Below are positions 34,239 through 46,500 of a stretch of DNA of 64,000 nucleotides, piece after piece. The notes beneath the pieces were generated by a model. It saw only the letters and a program-made list of their open reading frames with translations. It did not search any database and was not told where the DNA came from. The position numbers and the translations under genes were made by a program. This DNA comes from Craterostigma plantagineum. Its lineage: Eukaryota; Streptophyta; Magnoliopsida; Lamiales; Linderniaceae. How positions within the stretch are numbered: the first letter of the stretch is position 1; the number at the start of each line of letters is the position of its first letter. The stretch spans positions 62,001 through 126,000 of the forward strand of contig JAPQWV010001062.1 of assembly GCA_027422505.1 (NCBI GenBank), in the 5' to 3' direction.

Positions 34239-35690
34239 AGCGTTTGTCAAACGTCTGCAAAGCAAGAATAAACAAAGTGAGACTAAGGTTAAGGAAACCA
34301 CACTGGCCATCAGTTCATGTGAAAAATCTCGTCTCTTGACGGCCTCCCAATATGAACTGCCTACAAAGGAAAGAGTTAGGCTGTACCGGTGAAAGAACAT
34401 GAAGAGCAACTTCACCTTAGAAACAAAAACGCACGCATCTTATGCCTATTAAATCAACCAGTTGAAACAGAATTCTACGACGCCCAGATGGGAATCGGCC
34501 TAGCCAGCAACTGCGATCCAACGCTGTTACTGGTTAAAAGGTATAACATGTACAGTACAGCATTCCTACAAACGAGGAAGAGTACTCCCTCACAGCTCAT
34601 GCCATTTGTAAGATCCTCCTCCGTTGTCCTTTCGGAAGAAAAGAGCAACAGAACATTCTTTGGGCGGAAATTGCGTACGACTACACAGAATTGGATGCTA
34701 GTTATAAGACTGAAAAACCTTCACACTCTGAGGACATCAAGACTCAATTCCCAACCGAAGAACAGGAAATTGCCTTCCGAGAAGCACTTTCTCGCATCTA
34801 TATCCCAGAGAAACTTCTGGTCATAGCAGAACTAGAACGAACCCTAGAATTAGAGCGGAAAGCCTTTGCAAAGGAGCGAGATGATCTACTTAGCAAAATC
34901 TTTACCCTAGAGCAATTTCACAATACGAACAAACCCTCTACGTCGAGTCAAGTACCCTATCTCAAACATGTAAATGTAAGAGGACGGCAAAGATGACTCT
35001 TGAAGCTGAAACTTGTTTTAACACTAACTGTCGTATTCTTATGGATACAAGGAATGTGAGTTCGACGTCTCTGGAAGGGAGTTCGTTTGAAATAAAGGAA
35101 AACCCGCTCTTCGGTGACAAGAAGAAAAGACCATCCTCTATTTGTCTTTCCTCTTTATGTACTGAATCCAATATCTTAAGGACGTAGACAATGATGTTGC
35201 CAAAACTTATCTTTCCTTTGCCAAACTTATGTCAATGTGTTGCTGCAATGACTTTATTCTTCCACACTTTCATGAATATGAAGCACACGAACACGCAACA
35301 CTCCGACCAAGCAAGCGATCCTCCCCTACGACGCCTTTGCATTCTCCCAGTTCGTCTAAACCTACGGTTAAGCGAAAACGCCTTCCGACGCTATATACAA
35401 AGTCACCTACTGCTCGCAAGCAAAAGACGACTAAAACCGAAGGACGACAGCAACAACCAAAATCCCCACGCCAATTCATGAATAAGGCACCGTACATGCA
35501 TGCACAAGTTAGGCAAATATGGGTTAGAAAAACCATAATCCCGCCCCATCAAACAAATCACGACGGGAAATCTAACTTAGATCTAGTGCACCTGATTTAG
35601 ACCCCACATTTCCCGTTAAGCGCATAAAAATTTTACTTGTATCACAAGAAGGTCCCGTCCGTAAACGGGGACCCAACGTTCGTTGATGAT
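34239..35690 (+). pseudogene. Coiled-coil linker of Gag, element C
   Basis: Degraded counterpart of the linkers in B and D. Recognisable blocks are a short heptad helix (LACANERLMASKAFVKRLQS), the CLLNQPVETEFYDAQMGIGL box and a second helix (ELERTLELERKAFAKERDDL). Several stops and frameshifts (about 34240, 34390, 34720, 34990, 35190) and a basic, Pro-rich end follow. Two TGA codons at 35684-35689 lie in frame just before the protease coding region. Low sequence conservation makes the exact limits uncertain. Confidence 0.65.
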
Positions 35691-36079
35691 TGCAGGTCTG
35701 CCATGTGTGGTATCTAGACTCAGGTTGCTCCACACACATGACGGGGAACAAGGAGCTGTTGAGCAACTTCTCCGAGCGCTATCTCGGAAGGGTCTCCTTC
35801 GGAAACAGTCAAATGGCACCAATTCTCGGAACTGGCGATCTCATCCATGACAAACTGACGATCAAGGGCATCTCTTACGTCGAGGGTTTAAGCTACAATC
35901 TCCTCAGCATTGGTCGTTTCTGCGACAAAAGATACAAGGTTCTCTTCTAATCTGACATCTGCAGCATTGTCGATGCCTCGGGACTGCCTCTTCTTTTTGG
36001 AACGCGCACGTCTCACCTCTACGTACTCAATCTTACGACCTCTCGACCAATATGCCTTCTCTCTCGTGCTGCACCCTAG
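35691..36079 (+). pseudogene. pro: Copia aspartic protease of element C
   Basis: The VCHVWYLDSGCSTHMTG active-site box at about 35695-35745 is intact, followed by LGTGDLIHDKLTIKGISYVE and GLSYNLLSIGRFCDK. Stops at 35948-35950 (TAA) and about 36077 (TAG) interrupt the part leading to integrase. TTGCAG at 35690-35695 precedes it, as in B and D. Confidence 0.88.
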
Positions 36080-36938
36080 TTGAACGGTCTATGGCACCGG
36101 CGTCTTTCACATCTCAATTTCAAGACTATCAACAAACTACGTCAGAATAAACTCGTCAACGGTCTACCCCAGCTGTCCTATCATAAGAAACACCTCTGCT
36201 CTGCCTGCGAATTGGGGAAGATGAAGCGCTCGTCTCACATCTCCAAGGAAACACCGTCCTCTAAGCTCATCCTCGATCTCTTACACATGGATCTATGTGG
36301 CCCAATGCCTACGGCTACACTCGGAGGAAGACGGTATATTCTTGTGATTGTCGACGATTACTCACGCTACACCTGGACGAAACTCTTTCGTACAAAGGAT
36401 GAAGTTCCTGATGTAATCATCGAGTTTGTTGTTACGTCCCAAACTCTTCATCAACAGAAGGTTCGGATTATCAGAACAGACAACGGAACTGAGTTTAAGA
36501 ACAAGAAGCTCAGTGATTTCTATACCACTCAGGACATCACCCAGCAGTTCTCAGCTGTGAAGACACCGGAACAGAATGGTGTCGTTGAGCGTAAGAATAG
36601 GACACTAGTCGAAGCAGCTAGGACTCTCCTCATCCAATTCGGCCTTCCTCACTCTCTTTGGGGCGAAGCTATTCAAACGGCTTGCTACACGCAGAACCGG
36701 GCTTCCATCCACAAGAGATTCAACCGCACCCCATACGAGATGCTGAATAAGGATCTTCGGTTGCCGATGTTTTGTTGCCAATGATCGCCAACATCTTGGG
36801 AAGCTCGATTCAAAAGCACTTGAAGGCATCTTTGTTGGATATTCGCTGAGCTCGAAGGCATATAGAGTCTATCTTAAGGAGAAACGATCAGTCATAGAGA
36901 GCACAAATGTCACCTTTGACGAAAGCGAAGGCGACCTC
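36080..36938 (+). pseudogene. int: Copia integrase of element C
   Basis: The zinc-binding HHCC region (LWHRRLSHLNF ... CSACELGKMKRSSH) is intact. The catalytic core has HMDLCGPM (Asp), the VIVDDYSRYTW strand region, RTDNGTEFKNKKL (Asp) and PEQNGVVERKNRTL (Glu), so all three catalytic residues are present. It is open from 36080 to 36784. A small deletion around 36765 (RLPMFCCQ in place of the FGCKCFV box) shifts the frame. The C-terminal part (KLDSKALEGIFVGYSLSSKAYRVY) continues to about 36930 in another frame. It is the best-preserved integrase core in the window. Integrase inserts the cDNA into the genome. Confidence 0.92.
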
Positions 36939-38998
36939 ATGGCTTCTGTTCATATCAGTCCAGAACCAGGTCTTCTACAGTCGTTGACAAAAGGTCAACC
37001 TTCATCGACGGGAACTTCCTCATCTGAGGTCAACTCTGGCGAACTGGATCTCGATCTGCTCTTCGAGTACTTCTATCCAGTCCCCAAGACTCCCGTCGCC
37101 ACCACTCAACCTACCGCTGCACCCACCCCACCTACACCACCGGCAATCGGCGATGATGTCGTCCCTCCAAACTTGGATGATCTCAATCTCAACGAAGACG
37201 ACATTTTACCCAACCGTGGGAACATTGCTGATCCTGATGCCGAACCCTCTCAATCTACTACGGTTGAGATCTCTTCTTCGAACACTGGACCCCAATCTAA
37301 TGAGCCTCTAATCGACACAAATACAGCTAGCTCCTCACAGACTAATGTACCACTTTGGGCTCGCTCTCATCCTACGGATCAGATTATTGGGGATCCCACA
37401 TCCGATGTATCGACGCATTCGGCTACGATGAGAAAAAGTCTGTTCGCTTGCTATCTCAGTCAAGCCGAACCATCACGAGTAGCTGAAGCTCTCAAGGATC
37501 CTTATTGGCTGATTGCAATGCAGGAGGAAAAAAATTTTAGTTCGAACGTTTACAAGGTTGGGAACTCGTACCACGCCCTCACAACAGATCCATTATCGGC
37601 ACGAAGTGGATCTTCAAGAACAAAAAGGATGAAGACGGTGATGTCATCCGCAATAAAGCAAGACTTGTGGCTAAGGGGTACAATCAACAAGAAGGCATCG
37701 ACTATGATGAAACTTTCGCCCCCGTTGCCAAGAGCGAAGCTATACGAATCTTTCTTGCCTTTGCTGCTCACAAGAACTTCAAAGTCTACCAAATGGACGT
37801 GAAGACTGCATTTCTGAATGGATTTCTCAAAGAAGAAGTGTACGTTGATCAACCTGAAGGGTTCTTGAGCGAAGAGTTTCCTCATCACGTATATCGCCTA
37901 TACAAGGCTCTCTACGGACTAAAACAGGCTCCTCGAGCTTGGTATGACGTCCTTTTAGACTTCCTTGTTCAGTCTGGATTCAAGAAAGGATCGCTGGATA
38001 CAACTCTCTTCACCAAGCGGAATGGACCGGACATCATGATCGTACAGATTTATGTCGATGACATCATTTTTGGATCGACTAAACCACAACTGTGTGAAGA
38101 GTTCGCAGAATTGATGAAGGAGAAGTTCAAAATGAATATGATGGACGAGCTGAATTTCTTTCTTGGTCTTCAAGTAAAGCAACTCCTCGACGGAATCTTC
38201 ATCAACCAGTCCGAATACATCCATGACATCCTCGAGAAATATGGAATGAAGGATGCTAAGACTGCTGCTACACCTATGTCTCCCTCTGGCCGACCAGACG
38301 CGGACCCATCTGGTGCTCCCGTTGACCAAACTGTCTATCGTGGGATAATAGGCTCTCTTCTGTACCTCACTGCTAGTCGACCGGATATCGTTCTCTCGAC
38401 AGGAATCTGCGCTCGTTTTCAGGCCACACCTAAGGAATACCATCTCACTGCTGTCAAAAGGATTCTCTATTATCTCAAAGGAACACCCAATCTGGGTTTG
38501 TGGTACCCCACTCGATCTGACTTCAAACTGGTTGGATTCTCTGACTCGGATTACGCAGGATGCAAGATGGATCGGAAAAGCACTTCTGGAGCTGCACACT
38601 TCTTGGCCGGTAAACTCGTAAGTTGGTATTCTCGAAAACAAAACTGTATCTCAACTTCGTTGACGGAGGCAGAATATGTCGCCACCGCTAGTTGTTGTTC
38701 ACAGCTTTTGTGGATGAGAACCCAACTACGAGATTTTAATTTTCATGTTGATAAAATTCCCATTTATTGTGACTCGAAGAGTGCGATTGCGATGACAAGT
38801 AATCCGGTACATCACTCGAGAACGAAACACATAGATATTCGTCACCACTTCATCAAAGAACATGTCAAACAAGGGACGATTGAATTGCACTACGTCACTA
38901 CCGAAGATCAATTGGCTGACATTTTCACAAAACCGTTGGACGTCAAACGATTCCAACACCTTGTGACTATGTTGGGCATGTTGAATCTTCAGTTGTGA
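36939..38998 (+). pseudogene. pol: Copia RT and RNase H of element C, first copy
   Basis: A Thr/Pro/Asn-rich linker (36939-37480) leads to the RVT_2 domain. A run of A at about 37525 causes a frameshift early in RT. From 37667 the frame is open for 443 codons: [33 protein letters not shown] (Asp), [10 protein letters not shown] near 38048-38075 (Asp pair), then RNase H with [31 protein letters not shown] and [12 protein letters not shown], ending [17 protein letters not shown] at 38998. All catalytic acids are present. The second copy lies at 39774-41424. Confidence 0.93.
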
Positions 38999-39773
38999 TC
39001 AATCGACCCTACATAAACTTTGATAAAGTGTACATTATTTTCACTTTACCCCACTTTCTATGTGTCTTCTGAATTATGTCTCTTAAGGGGGAGTTTTCGA
39101 TTAAGGGGGAGTTCCTGATTTTGCCTATTTAAAAAAAAAAGAAATTTTGGGTTGACATTTGTATTCTGGTCATACAAAGTCAAAATTGGACCAATTGAAT
39201 TTTGGGTTGAAATTTTAAATTTTGGTCAAAACGGAGTCAAAATTGGACCAATTGAACACCAATTGGACCCAATTTTGACCAAGCCCGCGAAATTCGGCCC
39301 AGGACCCAACTTTGACCAAGCCCGCGAATTTCAGCCCATTAACTCAAAATCTCGCATGAACAGTCACAAAACCCCAAAACACTTAACTTCTCTCACAACC
39401 TTACAAATTCCCGAGAAAAATTCAAAAATTTCGCACCTTACTCTTCGAAAAATTCTCAACCCCGCACGTCATCGTCTTCTTCAAATATGCATTCACAATC
39501 CGTTTATCTGCGCACTCCGTCGTCAAAATCAGCTTTTCGGTATGAATACATCGCAAATAAACCAATTCCCGTTCGATTTACTCTGTTTTTGCCCCTTTTC
39601 TGATTTTTTTAGGTTTAAAATAAATTTTTCTCGGCTTTAATTGGGACGCATGTTAGGATTTTGGTGTTTAAAACCCCCAAATGTGTATTGCCCGTCCAAT
39701 TACGAGTCGATTGAGTCCAGTTTATTGCATTTTGGTTAAGATTTGAGTGGTTCTAAGGCAAAAATTATAGACT
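38999..39773 (+). other. Spacer after RNase H, unit 1, element C
   Basis: Non-coding. About 90 bp after the RNase H stop it has two close purine runs, TTAAGGGGGAGTTTTCG and TTAAGGGGGAGTTCC (about 39087 and 39104), that look like polypurine tracts. Repeats of CAAAATTGGACCAATTGAA follow. The long frame at 39152-39640 has no protein-like pattern. Confidence 0.7.
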
Positions 39774-41424
39774 AATGCACCACTTGGGGCTCGCTCTCAC
39801 CCTACGGATCAGATTATTGGGAATCCCACATCTGGTGTTTCGACGCGTTCAGCTACGATGAATGAAAAAGTCTGTTTGCTTGCTATCTCAGTCAAGCCGA
39901 ACCATCACGAGTAGCTGAAGCTCTCAACGATCCTGATTGGCTGATTGCAATGCAGGAGGAAATAAATCAGTTAGAACGTTTACAAGTTTGGGAACTCGTT
40001 CCACGCCCTCACAACAGATCCATTATCGGCACGAAGTGGATCTTCAAGAACAAAAAGGATGAAGACGGTGTTGTCATCCGCAATAAAGCAAGACTTGTGG
40101 CTAAGGGGTACAACCAACAAGAAGGCATTGAGTACGATGAAACTTTCACCCCAGTTGCCAGGATCGAAGCAATACGAATTTTTCTTGCCTTTGCTGCTCA
40201 CAGGAACTTTAAGTCTACAAATGGACGTGAAGACTGCATTTCTGAATGGATTTCTCAAAGAAGAAGTGTACGTTGATCAACCTGAAGGGTTCTTGAGCGA
40301 AGAGTTTCCTCATCACGTATATCGACACTACAAGGCCCCCTACGGACTAAAACAGATCCCCGAGCTTGGTATGACGTCCTTTCAGACTTCCTTGTTCAGT
40401 CTGGATTCAAGAAAGGATCTCTGGATACAACTCTCTTCACCAAGCGGAGTGGCCCGGACATCATGATTTACAGATTTATGTCGATGACATCATTTTTGGA
40501 TCGACTGAACCACAACTGTGTGAAGAGTTCGCAGAATTGATGGAAGAGAAATTCGAAATGAGTATGATGGGCGAGCTGAATTTCTTTCTTGGTCTTCAAG
40601 TAAAGCAACTCCCCGATGGAATCTTCATCATCCAGTCCAAATACATCCATGACATCCTCGAAAAATATGGAATTAAGGATGCTCAGACTGCTGCTACACC
40701 TATGTCACCCTCTGGCCGACCCGGCGCGGACCCATCTGGTGCTCCCGTTGACCAAACCGTCTATTGTGGGATAATAGGCTCTCTTTTGTACCTCACTGCT
40801 AGTCGACCGGATATCGTTCTCTCGACTGGAATCTGCGCTCGTTTTCAGGCTACAACGAAGGAATCCCATCTCACTGCTGTCAAAAGGATTCTCCGCTATC
40901 TCAAAGGAACACCCAATCTGGGTTTGTGGTACCCCACTCGATCAGACTTGAAACTGGTTGGATTTTCTGACTCGGATTACGCAGGATGCAAGATGGATCG
41001 AAAAAGCACCTCTGGAGCTGCACACTTCTTGGGCGGTAAACTCGTGAGTTGGTCTTCTCGAAAACAAAACTGTGTCTCAACTTCGTCGACGGAGGCAGAA
41101 TATGTCGCCGCCGCTAGTTGTTGCTCACAGCTTTTGTGGATGAGAATCCAACTACGAGATTTTAATTTTCATGTTGATAAAATTCCCATTTATTGTGACT
41201 CAAAGAGTGCGGTTGCGATGACGAGTAATCCGGTCCATCACTCAAAAACGAAACACATAGATATTCGTCACCACTTCATCAAGGAACATGTTGAACAAGG
41301 GACGATTGAATTACACTACGTCACTACCGAAGATCAACTAGCCGACATTTTCACAAAATCGTTGGATGTCAAACGATTCCAACACCTTGTGACTATGTTG
41401 GGCATGTTGAATATTCAGCTGTGA
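39774..41424 (+). pseudogene. pol: Copia RT and RNase H of element C, second (duplicate) copy
   Basis: Starts inside the linker (DQIIG box) and so lacks its own protease and integrase. RT begins [20 protein letters not shown] and runs through [20 protein letters not shown]. Base losses near 40210 and 40360 and in ATGATTTACAG at about 40465 (one or two bases short relative to copy 1) shift the frame around the VDD motif. From 40537 it is open through RNase H ([31 protein letters not shown]) to 41424, ending [18 protein letters not shown] deletion also removed the QM part of the YQMDVKTAF box. Confidence 0.92.
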
Positions 41425-43512
41425 TCAATCGACCCTACATGAACTTTGATAAAGTGTACATATGTCTTTTCACTTTAATTCATTCTCTATGTGTCTTCTA
41501 AATTATGTCTCTTGAGGGGAGTTTTCGATTAAGGTGGAGCTTCTGCTTTTTCCATTATTTAAAAAAGGGAGTTTTCGATTAAGGGGGAGTTTCTGATTTT
41601 GCCTATTTAAAAAAAGAGGGGGGGCTGAAATTTAATTTAAGTTCTGGTCAAACGGAGTCAAAATTGGACCAAATGACTTTTGGGTTGAAATTTTAATTTC
41701 TGGTCAAACTGGGTCAAAATTGGACCAATTGAACTCCAATTGGACCCTATTTTGACCAAGCCCACGAAATTCGGCCCAGGATCCAATTTTGAACAAGCCC
41801 GCGAATTTCGGCCCATTTTTACTCAAAATCTCGCATGAACAGTCACAAAACCCCCAAAACACTTAACACTTTTCACAATAAATTCCCGAGAAAAATTTAA
41901 AAATTTCGCACCCTTCCTCTTCGAAATTTCTCAAACCCTCGCAATCGTCATCTTCTTCAAATCCGTCTTCAACCTCCGTTTTTCTGCATTCTCCATCGTC
42001 AAAATCAGCTTTTTGGCATGAATACATCGTAAATAAACTGCTTCTCGTTCGATTTACTCCGTTTTTTAGCCGCGACTGTTAAATTTTAGGTTTTAAATTA
42101 TTTTTTCCCGGCTTTAATTAGGACGCATGTTAGGTTTTCGGTGTTTTAAACCTCCAAATATGTATTGCCCGTCAAATTTCGAGTCGATTGGGTCAAGTTT
42201 ATTGCATTTTGGTTAAGATTTGAGTGGGTCTAAGGCAAAAATCACAGCGTCGCTTTGAACGTATACGATAGATTTTGCTGCTACAGTGAGTAAGGTTCCG
42301 CGAAAATTTTATCCGAGAAATTTCTTGCGTTAAAATTTTCGCTGTTACAGTGTGTGAAGTCCCGCGAAAGTTTTCATCCGAGAATTTTCTTACGATAAAA
42401 CTTTTGCTGCTACAGTGAGTCATGCCCCGCGAAACTTTCATACACCTCACGTAATAGTACATTGTTTTTTTCGCATCTTCACTCTTTCGCAACTACAGTA
42501 ACCAAAATTTTCTCAATCTGCAAACTTAAATCTTCTCTTGGACCCATACAAATCAATTCTTTCGCGGATCACGAAACTTTCTCAATCTGCAAAAATTTTA
42601 TCCGAGAAATCTCTTTTCACTTGTGAAACTAAGAAATTTCAACCCGAGAAGTCATCACTTGAGCAGATGTTTCTTCAAAGCTTTATCACTCCGCGAAACT
42701 TTCATTTCACTTGATAAAAAAAATTCAAAACTTGCGAAAGTTTGCTGACTTGAAAAATTTCTCTACTTGCGAAAATTTAATAACTTTTGAGAAAATATGT
42801 TAACCGAGAAATTTTTGGATAACTTATAAATGTGATAACTTAAATGCGAAAATTTCCAACTATATGTGAAACTTTACTCTGAATACGACATCTCTTTAAC
42901 GTGCGAAAATGTTCCTTATACGCGAATATTCATGGATAAATTGAATGCGAAATTTCCTTAACGTGCGAATTTTTTTTACATGCGAAAATCTTTGGGTAAC
43001 TTGAATGCAACAATTTCTCACTGCATGCGAAAATTTGCGAAAGTTCCTGATGTGCGAAAATTTCCCACTACATGCGAAAATCTTACACTAAATATGAAAA
43101 CGTCCTCCTGACTTGTCTGTGTGTGATAATCAGCAACTTTTCTCATTATATGCGAAACTTTTGGACAATTTGCTAGATGTCTTAACTTGCGAAAAATTTC
43201 CCCAAGCGAAATTCTACACTAAATGTGAATTTTTTTTTCTTCGATTTGCTCAAGTACCAAAATTTTCTCATCTCACATAAACATCTTCAATCCTGAAAAA
43301 TTTTCTAAGTGTTAGAAAAATTTCGTATGAATTCCTAAAATTGTCGAAACCCGCCATCACATGACCATCATTCAATCTTACTGCCTTTATCTCAAAAGGA
43401 CTCTTACTTAGCTTGAGTTTTAACTTCACTTTTATCTTTACGTTTTTGGGCATTTTTATGCTTCGTTTTATTCATGAATTACCTATAATCCATCTTCTTG
43501 CAATTTAGTCCA
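41425..43512 (+). other. Spacer before third ORF, element C
   Basis: Non-coding. It repeats the purine runs of unit 1 (GATTAAGGTGGAGCTTC and GATTAAGGGGGAGTTTC at about 41530 and 41578), then from about 42280 to 43220 it is crowded with TGCGAAAATTT, CCGAGAAATTT and CGCGAAACTTTC words. Nothing gene-like is seen on either strand. Confidence 0.75.
42274..42445 (+). repeat. Three-copy 64/65-bp tandem repeat in spacer of element C
   Basis: Copies begin TTTGCTGCTACAGTGAGT (42274), TTCGCTGTTACAGTGTGT (42338) and TTTGCTGCTACAGTGAGT (42403). Each is followed by a CCGCGAAA word and, in the first two, an ATCCGAGAA word. The third copy is partial. Confidence 0.75.
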
Positions 43513-43545
43513 TACTAACTATGCCTCAATCACTATCAAGCACAG
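43513..43545 (+). promoter_or_regulatory. Putative splice branch point and acceptor before third ORF, element C
   Basis: TACTAAC at 43513-43519 is an ideal branch-point sequence. CAAGCACAG ends at 43545, 27 nt after the branch A, and an ATG follows at 43548. Spacing and placement match those in element B. The pyrimidine tract between them is weak. The donor site is unknown. Confidence 0.42.
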
Positions 43546-43547
43546 AT

Positions 43548-46500
43548 ATGACCAACAAAAATCAAGACACAATTGAAGCAATCCAAAGGGACATCGCTCG
43601 CATCGAGCTCATACGCTAACCTATGTCCCACCGATCGAGCAGGTCTTCCCAACAAGTCAATGGGCTATCCTGATACCAAACAACCACATGGTGGACTTGG
43701 ACAACTTTCGGTGCGATGCCCTCATTATCATAGAGATCCTCAAAGGACATCCCCTCCGACACGCCCTCTCTCATGGCCAGCCAGAAGCTCAAGTCTATCT
43801 CCAACAGTTCTGGCACACTTTGCAGATAGCTGGACCAGTCCACCTTGCTAAAACATTGTCCGCCAAAATCGATCAAGAAACAGTGGTCCTCACTCACAGG
43901 ATTGTCCAAGAAGTGCTTCAACTACCTGTCTATTCACCATACGACCCACTACCAACTCATGAACAACTCATCGAGGACATCGACAGATTAGGCTATCAAC
44001 CTGAAAACAAGAAGAAGAAAGGCCCACTCGTTCTCAATGAAGTCACCACTCGCAACCTACCACAACCCTGGCGAACGTTATATCTCCTACTAAACAAGTG
44101 CATGTCAGGGAAGCATGCCGGCCAGGACCGTGGGAACCACCAAATCCTCACTATCCTAACCGGCATCGCCCACAACCGCAAGTACAACTACGCCGACATC
44201 ATATGGATGGATCTCGTCTATGATTCAACGTCGCGATCGGGAAGTCACCAAGGGAATCACGAACCGCTTCGTACCCTACATGCGGTGGCTCCCAATGCTC
44301 ATCAAACACTTCCGCCTGTTCTCCACCAACATCCGCGCCCGCCCGGCAACTGAACACTTCATAATGCCCACTGTTGAGAAGTTCGCTAAGAAAAACACTC
44401 CGGCAAAAGATCGACACGCAATGATAATCCCGAACGACGTTCTCGCCTATGCAGACCCGACCAATCCGCAGGTCCGTGAATATCGTGCCTCCACCGCCTC
44501 ATTCCGCGAAAGCCCCCATCCACTATCCATTGTCCCTACGGAGCAGATCAACCCCACTGCTCCTAACCCCGGGACTAGCCAAAACCCCACCACCACTTCT
44601 AAAAAGTCAGCGGGTCACGCCGCATCCTCTTCCACTCGCGTGCCGAAAAAACGATCGCGTAAGGATGACGTAAGCCGCATCACGGAGCGTCGATCAAAAC
44701 AAAAACACGATCGACCTCCTCAGTCACAGACAAGCCGAGCCCAACCCATAGGTACAGGAGGTGATATGTTCACCTCCCGAGTAGAAGACGTGGCATTTGG
44801 CTCAACCACACAAACGACCCCACCAATCCACATATCTTCATCTCTACAGGAAGATATTTCATTCCACGAGGAGCCACCTAAGCCATCGACATCCCACTTG
44901 GAGATAGTCGATGTTGAAACGAGCAGTCACTCACCTCAAACTGCGTCCTCTTCAATCACATCGAGTCTAGTGCCCTCACTCCCCATAATTTCACACGTTT
45001 CTAGGACACATACACCTTTTACTGCACTACAGAGTCTTCGTGATTCTGTCGGAACACTCGATGATGTCTATGTGATTGAGAGCGGAAGACTTAGCACGGC
45101 CAACATCACAACAACCGTGAGCCTAGGCCATCATCGTTTGAGTCTGTCTCATCGATGATGCCAACGGGAAGTCTTAGTGACCCCGTCTTTTCCCGTCCTG
45201 TGCAAACGGGCGGCCGATCGGCTATCTTCTCCTATTCAGTGACAGTTGGATTTCTTCGTGATTCCAACTTGTTAAACTTACCCCAGTTCGTCACCGAGAC
45301 CGCGCTAGAGACTCGTCTTCAAGAGTTTGCAAAGACTCTTGAGACGTCCATCCTCGACAAAGTCTATGCGCGGCTCGATGCGTCCACCATCGACAAAGGC
45401 AAAGGTGTGGCTCCGGAGACGCCACCACCAACGCAAAATGTGGACGCAGAAGCTCTTCTCTCCTCCACTTCCGCAAAGGAGCTCTTCTACATCCTACGAG
45501 CAAGATTCGAGTCAATGACGGAACTCGACGAGGAGGAACAGCAAATGAAGAAAATAACGACTCAACCAATGACTTACCGCACTCAAGGCGAGTCTAGCGG
45601 GATCAGGCGAGACGATCAAGACGATGATCAAGATCGCCGGGAGGGGGAGAATAGGCAGCAAGCCTCACAAACTCAAGGACCAGTACAATAAACGCCTCAT
45701 TCCTCCTCTGCACCTGAAACGACGCCCGCAACAGAAACCTCACACCCCACTAGCCAAAAATCCCACCCTATTAACCCCGAGTCACTAGCCAAATCACCCT
45801 CACCAGCACCTACTACCGTCTCCGAAACTCTAATCGTCACATCGACGTTAGAGACCACCACCACACCTTCCCCACTCACCATTTCGGAACCTCTAACTGT
45901 CACATTGACGTTAGAGGCCACCACCACATCTACACCACTCGACACCCAAATCATCCTAGCCAAAACTATCACCACAACCGAGCCACCAGAATCTCCACCA
46001 TAACCATCCCCACAATCCACAAACTCCTCCGACGCATCACCCTCGCCACCACACAGCCATACCCCTCTCAATACCGATTCCAACGTGGCTTCCGAGGACG
46101 TCTACTGCGCACAGAATGAGATCGAGGCCTACATCTTTAACGATGAATGGCTATACACACCTGCCGATGCAGTAGCAGCCAGGAAGTTGGTGAAAAATGC
46201 TCGACGTCTGCTAAAGGAAGCCTCGCTTACGCTGATCAACACTGCAGACGACGAGAACGGAGAGGAGTATGACGCCGAACCCGCCGAGCTGGAGAACATT
46301 CTACAATTTCAAGCGCAGCAAGCTGAGGCTCCTGCTGCTCAATCGGATGTGCCAACGGCGGATATATCGGAAGCACCGTGGGAAAACAAAAAGATCACTG
46401 CGCCATTCCAAGAAGAGATCAGGAAGAGGATCTGGCGGCGCAAGGAGCAGATCATCACGACCTTCGACGAATATGAGCTGATGAACATCCAAAATTTGAG

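Larger units (their letters stand above)
37344..42240 (+). repeat. Tandem duplication of RT/RNase H plus spacer within element C
   Basis: Unit 1 (37344-39773) and unit 2 (39774-about 42240) are direct repeats of about 2.43-2.47 kb. Each starts near ACCACTT...GGCTCGCTCTCA with DQIIG and STRSATM-like codons. Each ends GCATTTTGGTTAAGATTTGA then AAGGCAAAAAT. Both contain RT, RNase H and the same downstream spacer. The junction at about 39772 is abrupt. Confidence 0.92.

Noticed and set aside
39152..39640. A 162-codon frame after the first RNase H of element C
   Set aside because: It consists of repeated CAAAATTGGACCAATTGAA-type sequence; the equivalent region of the second unit (about 41640-42120) does not keep the frame.
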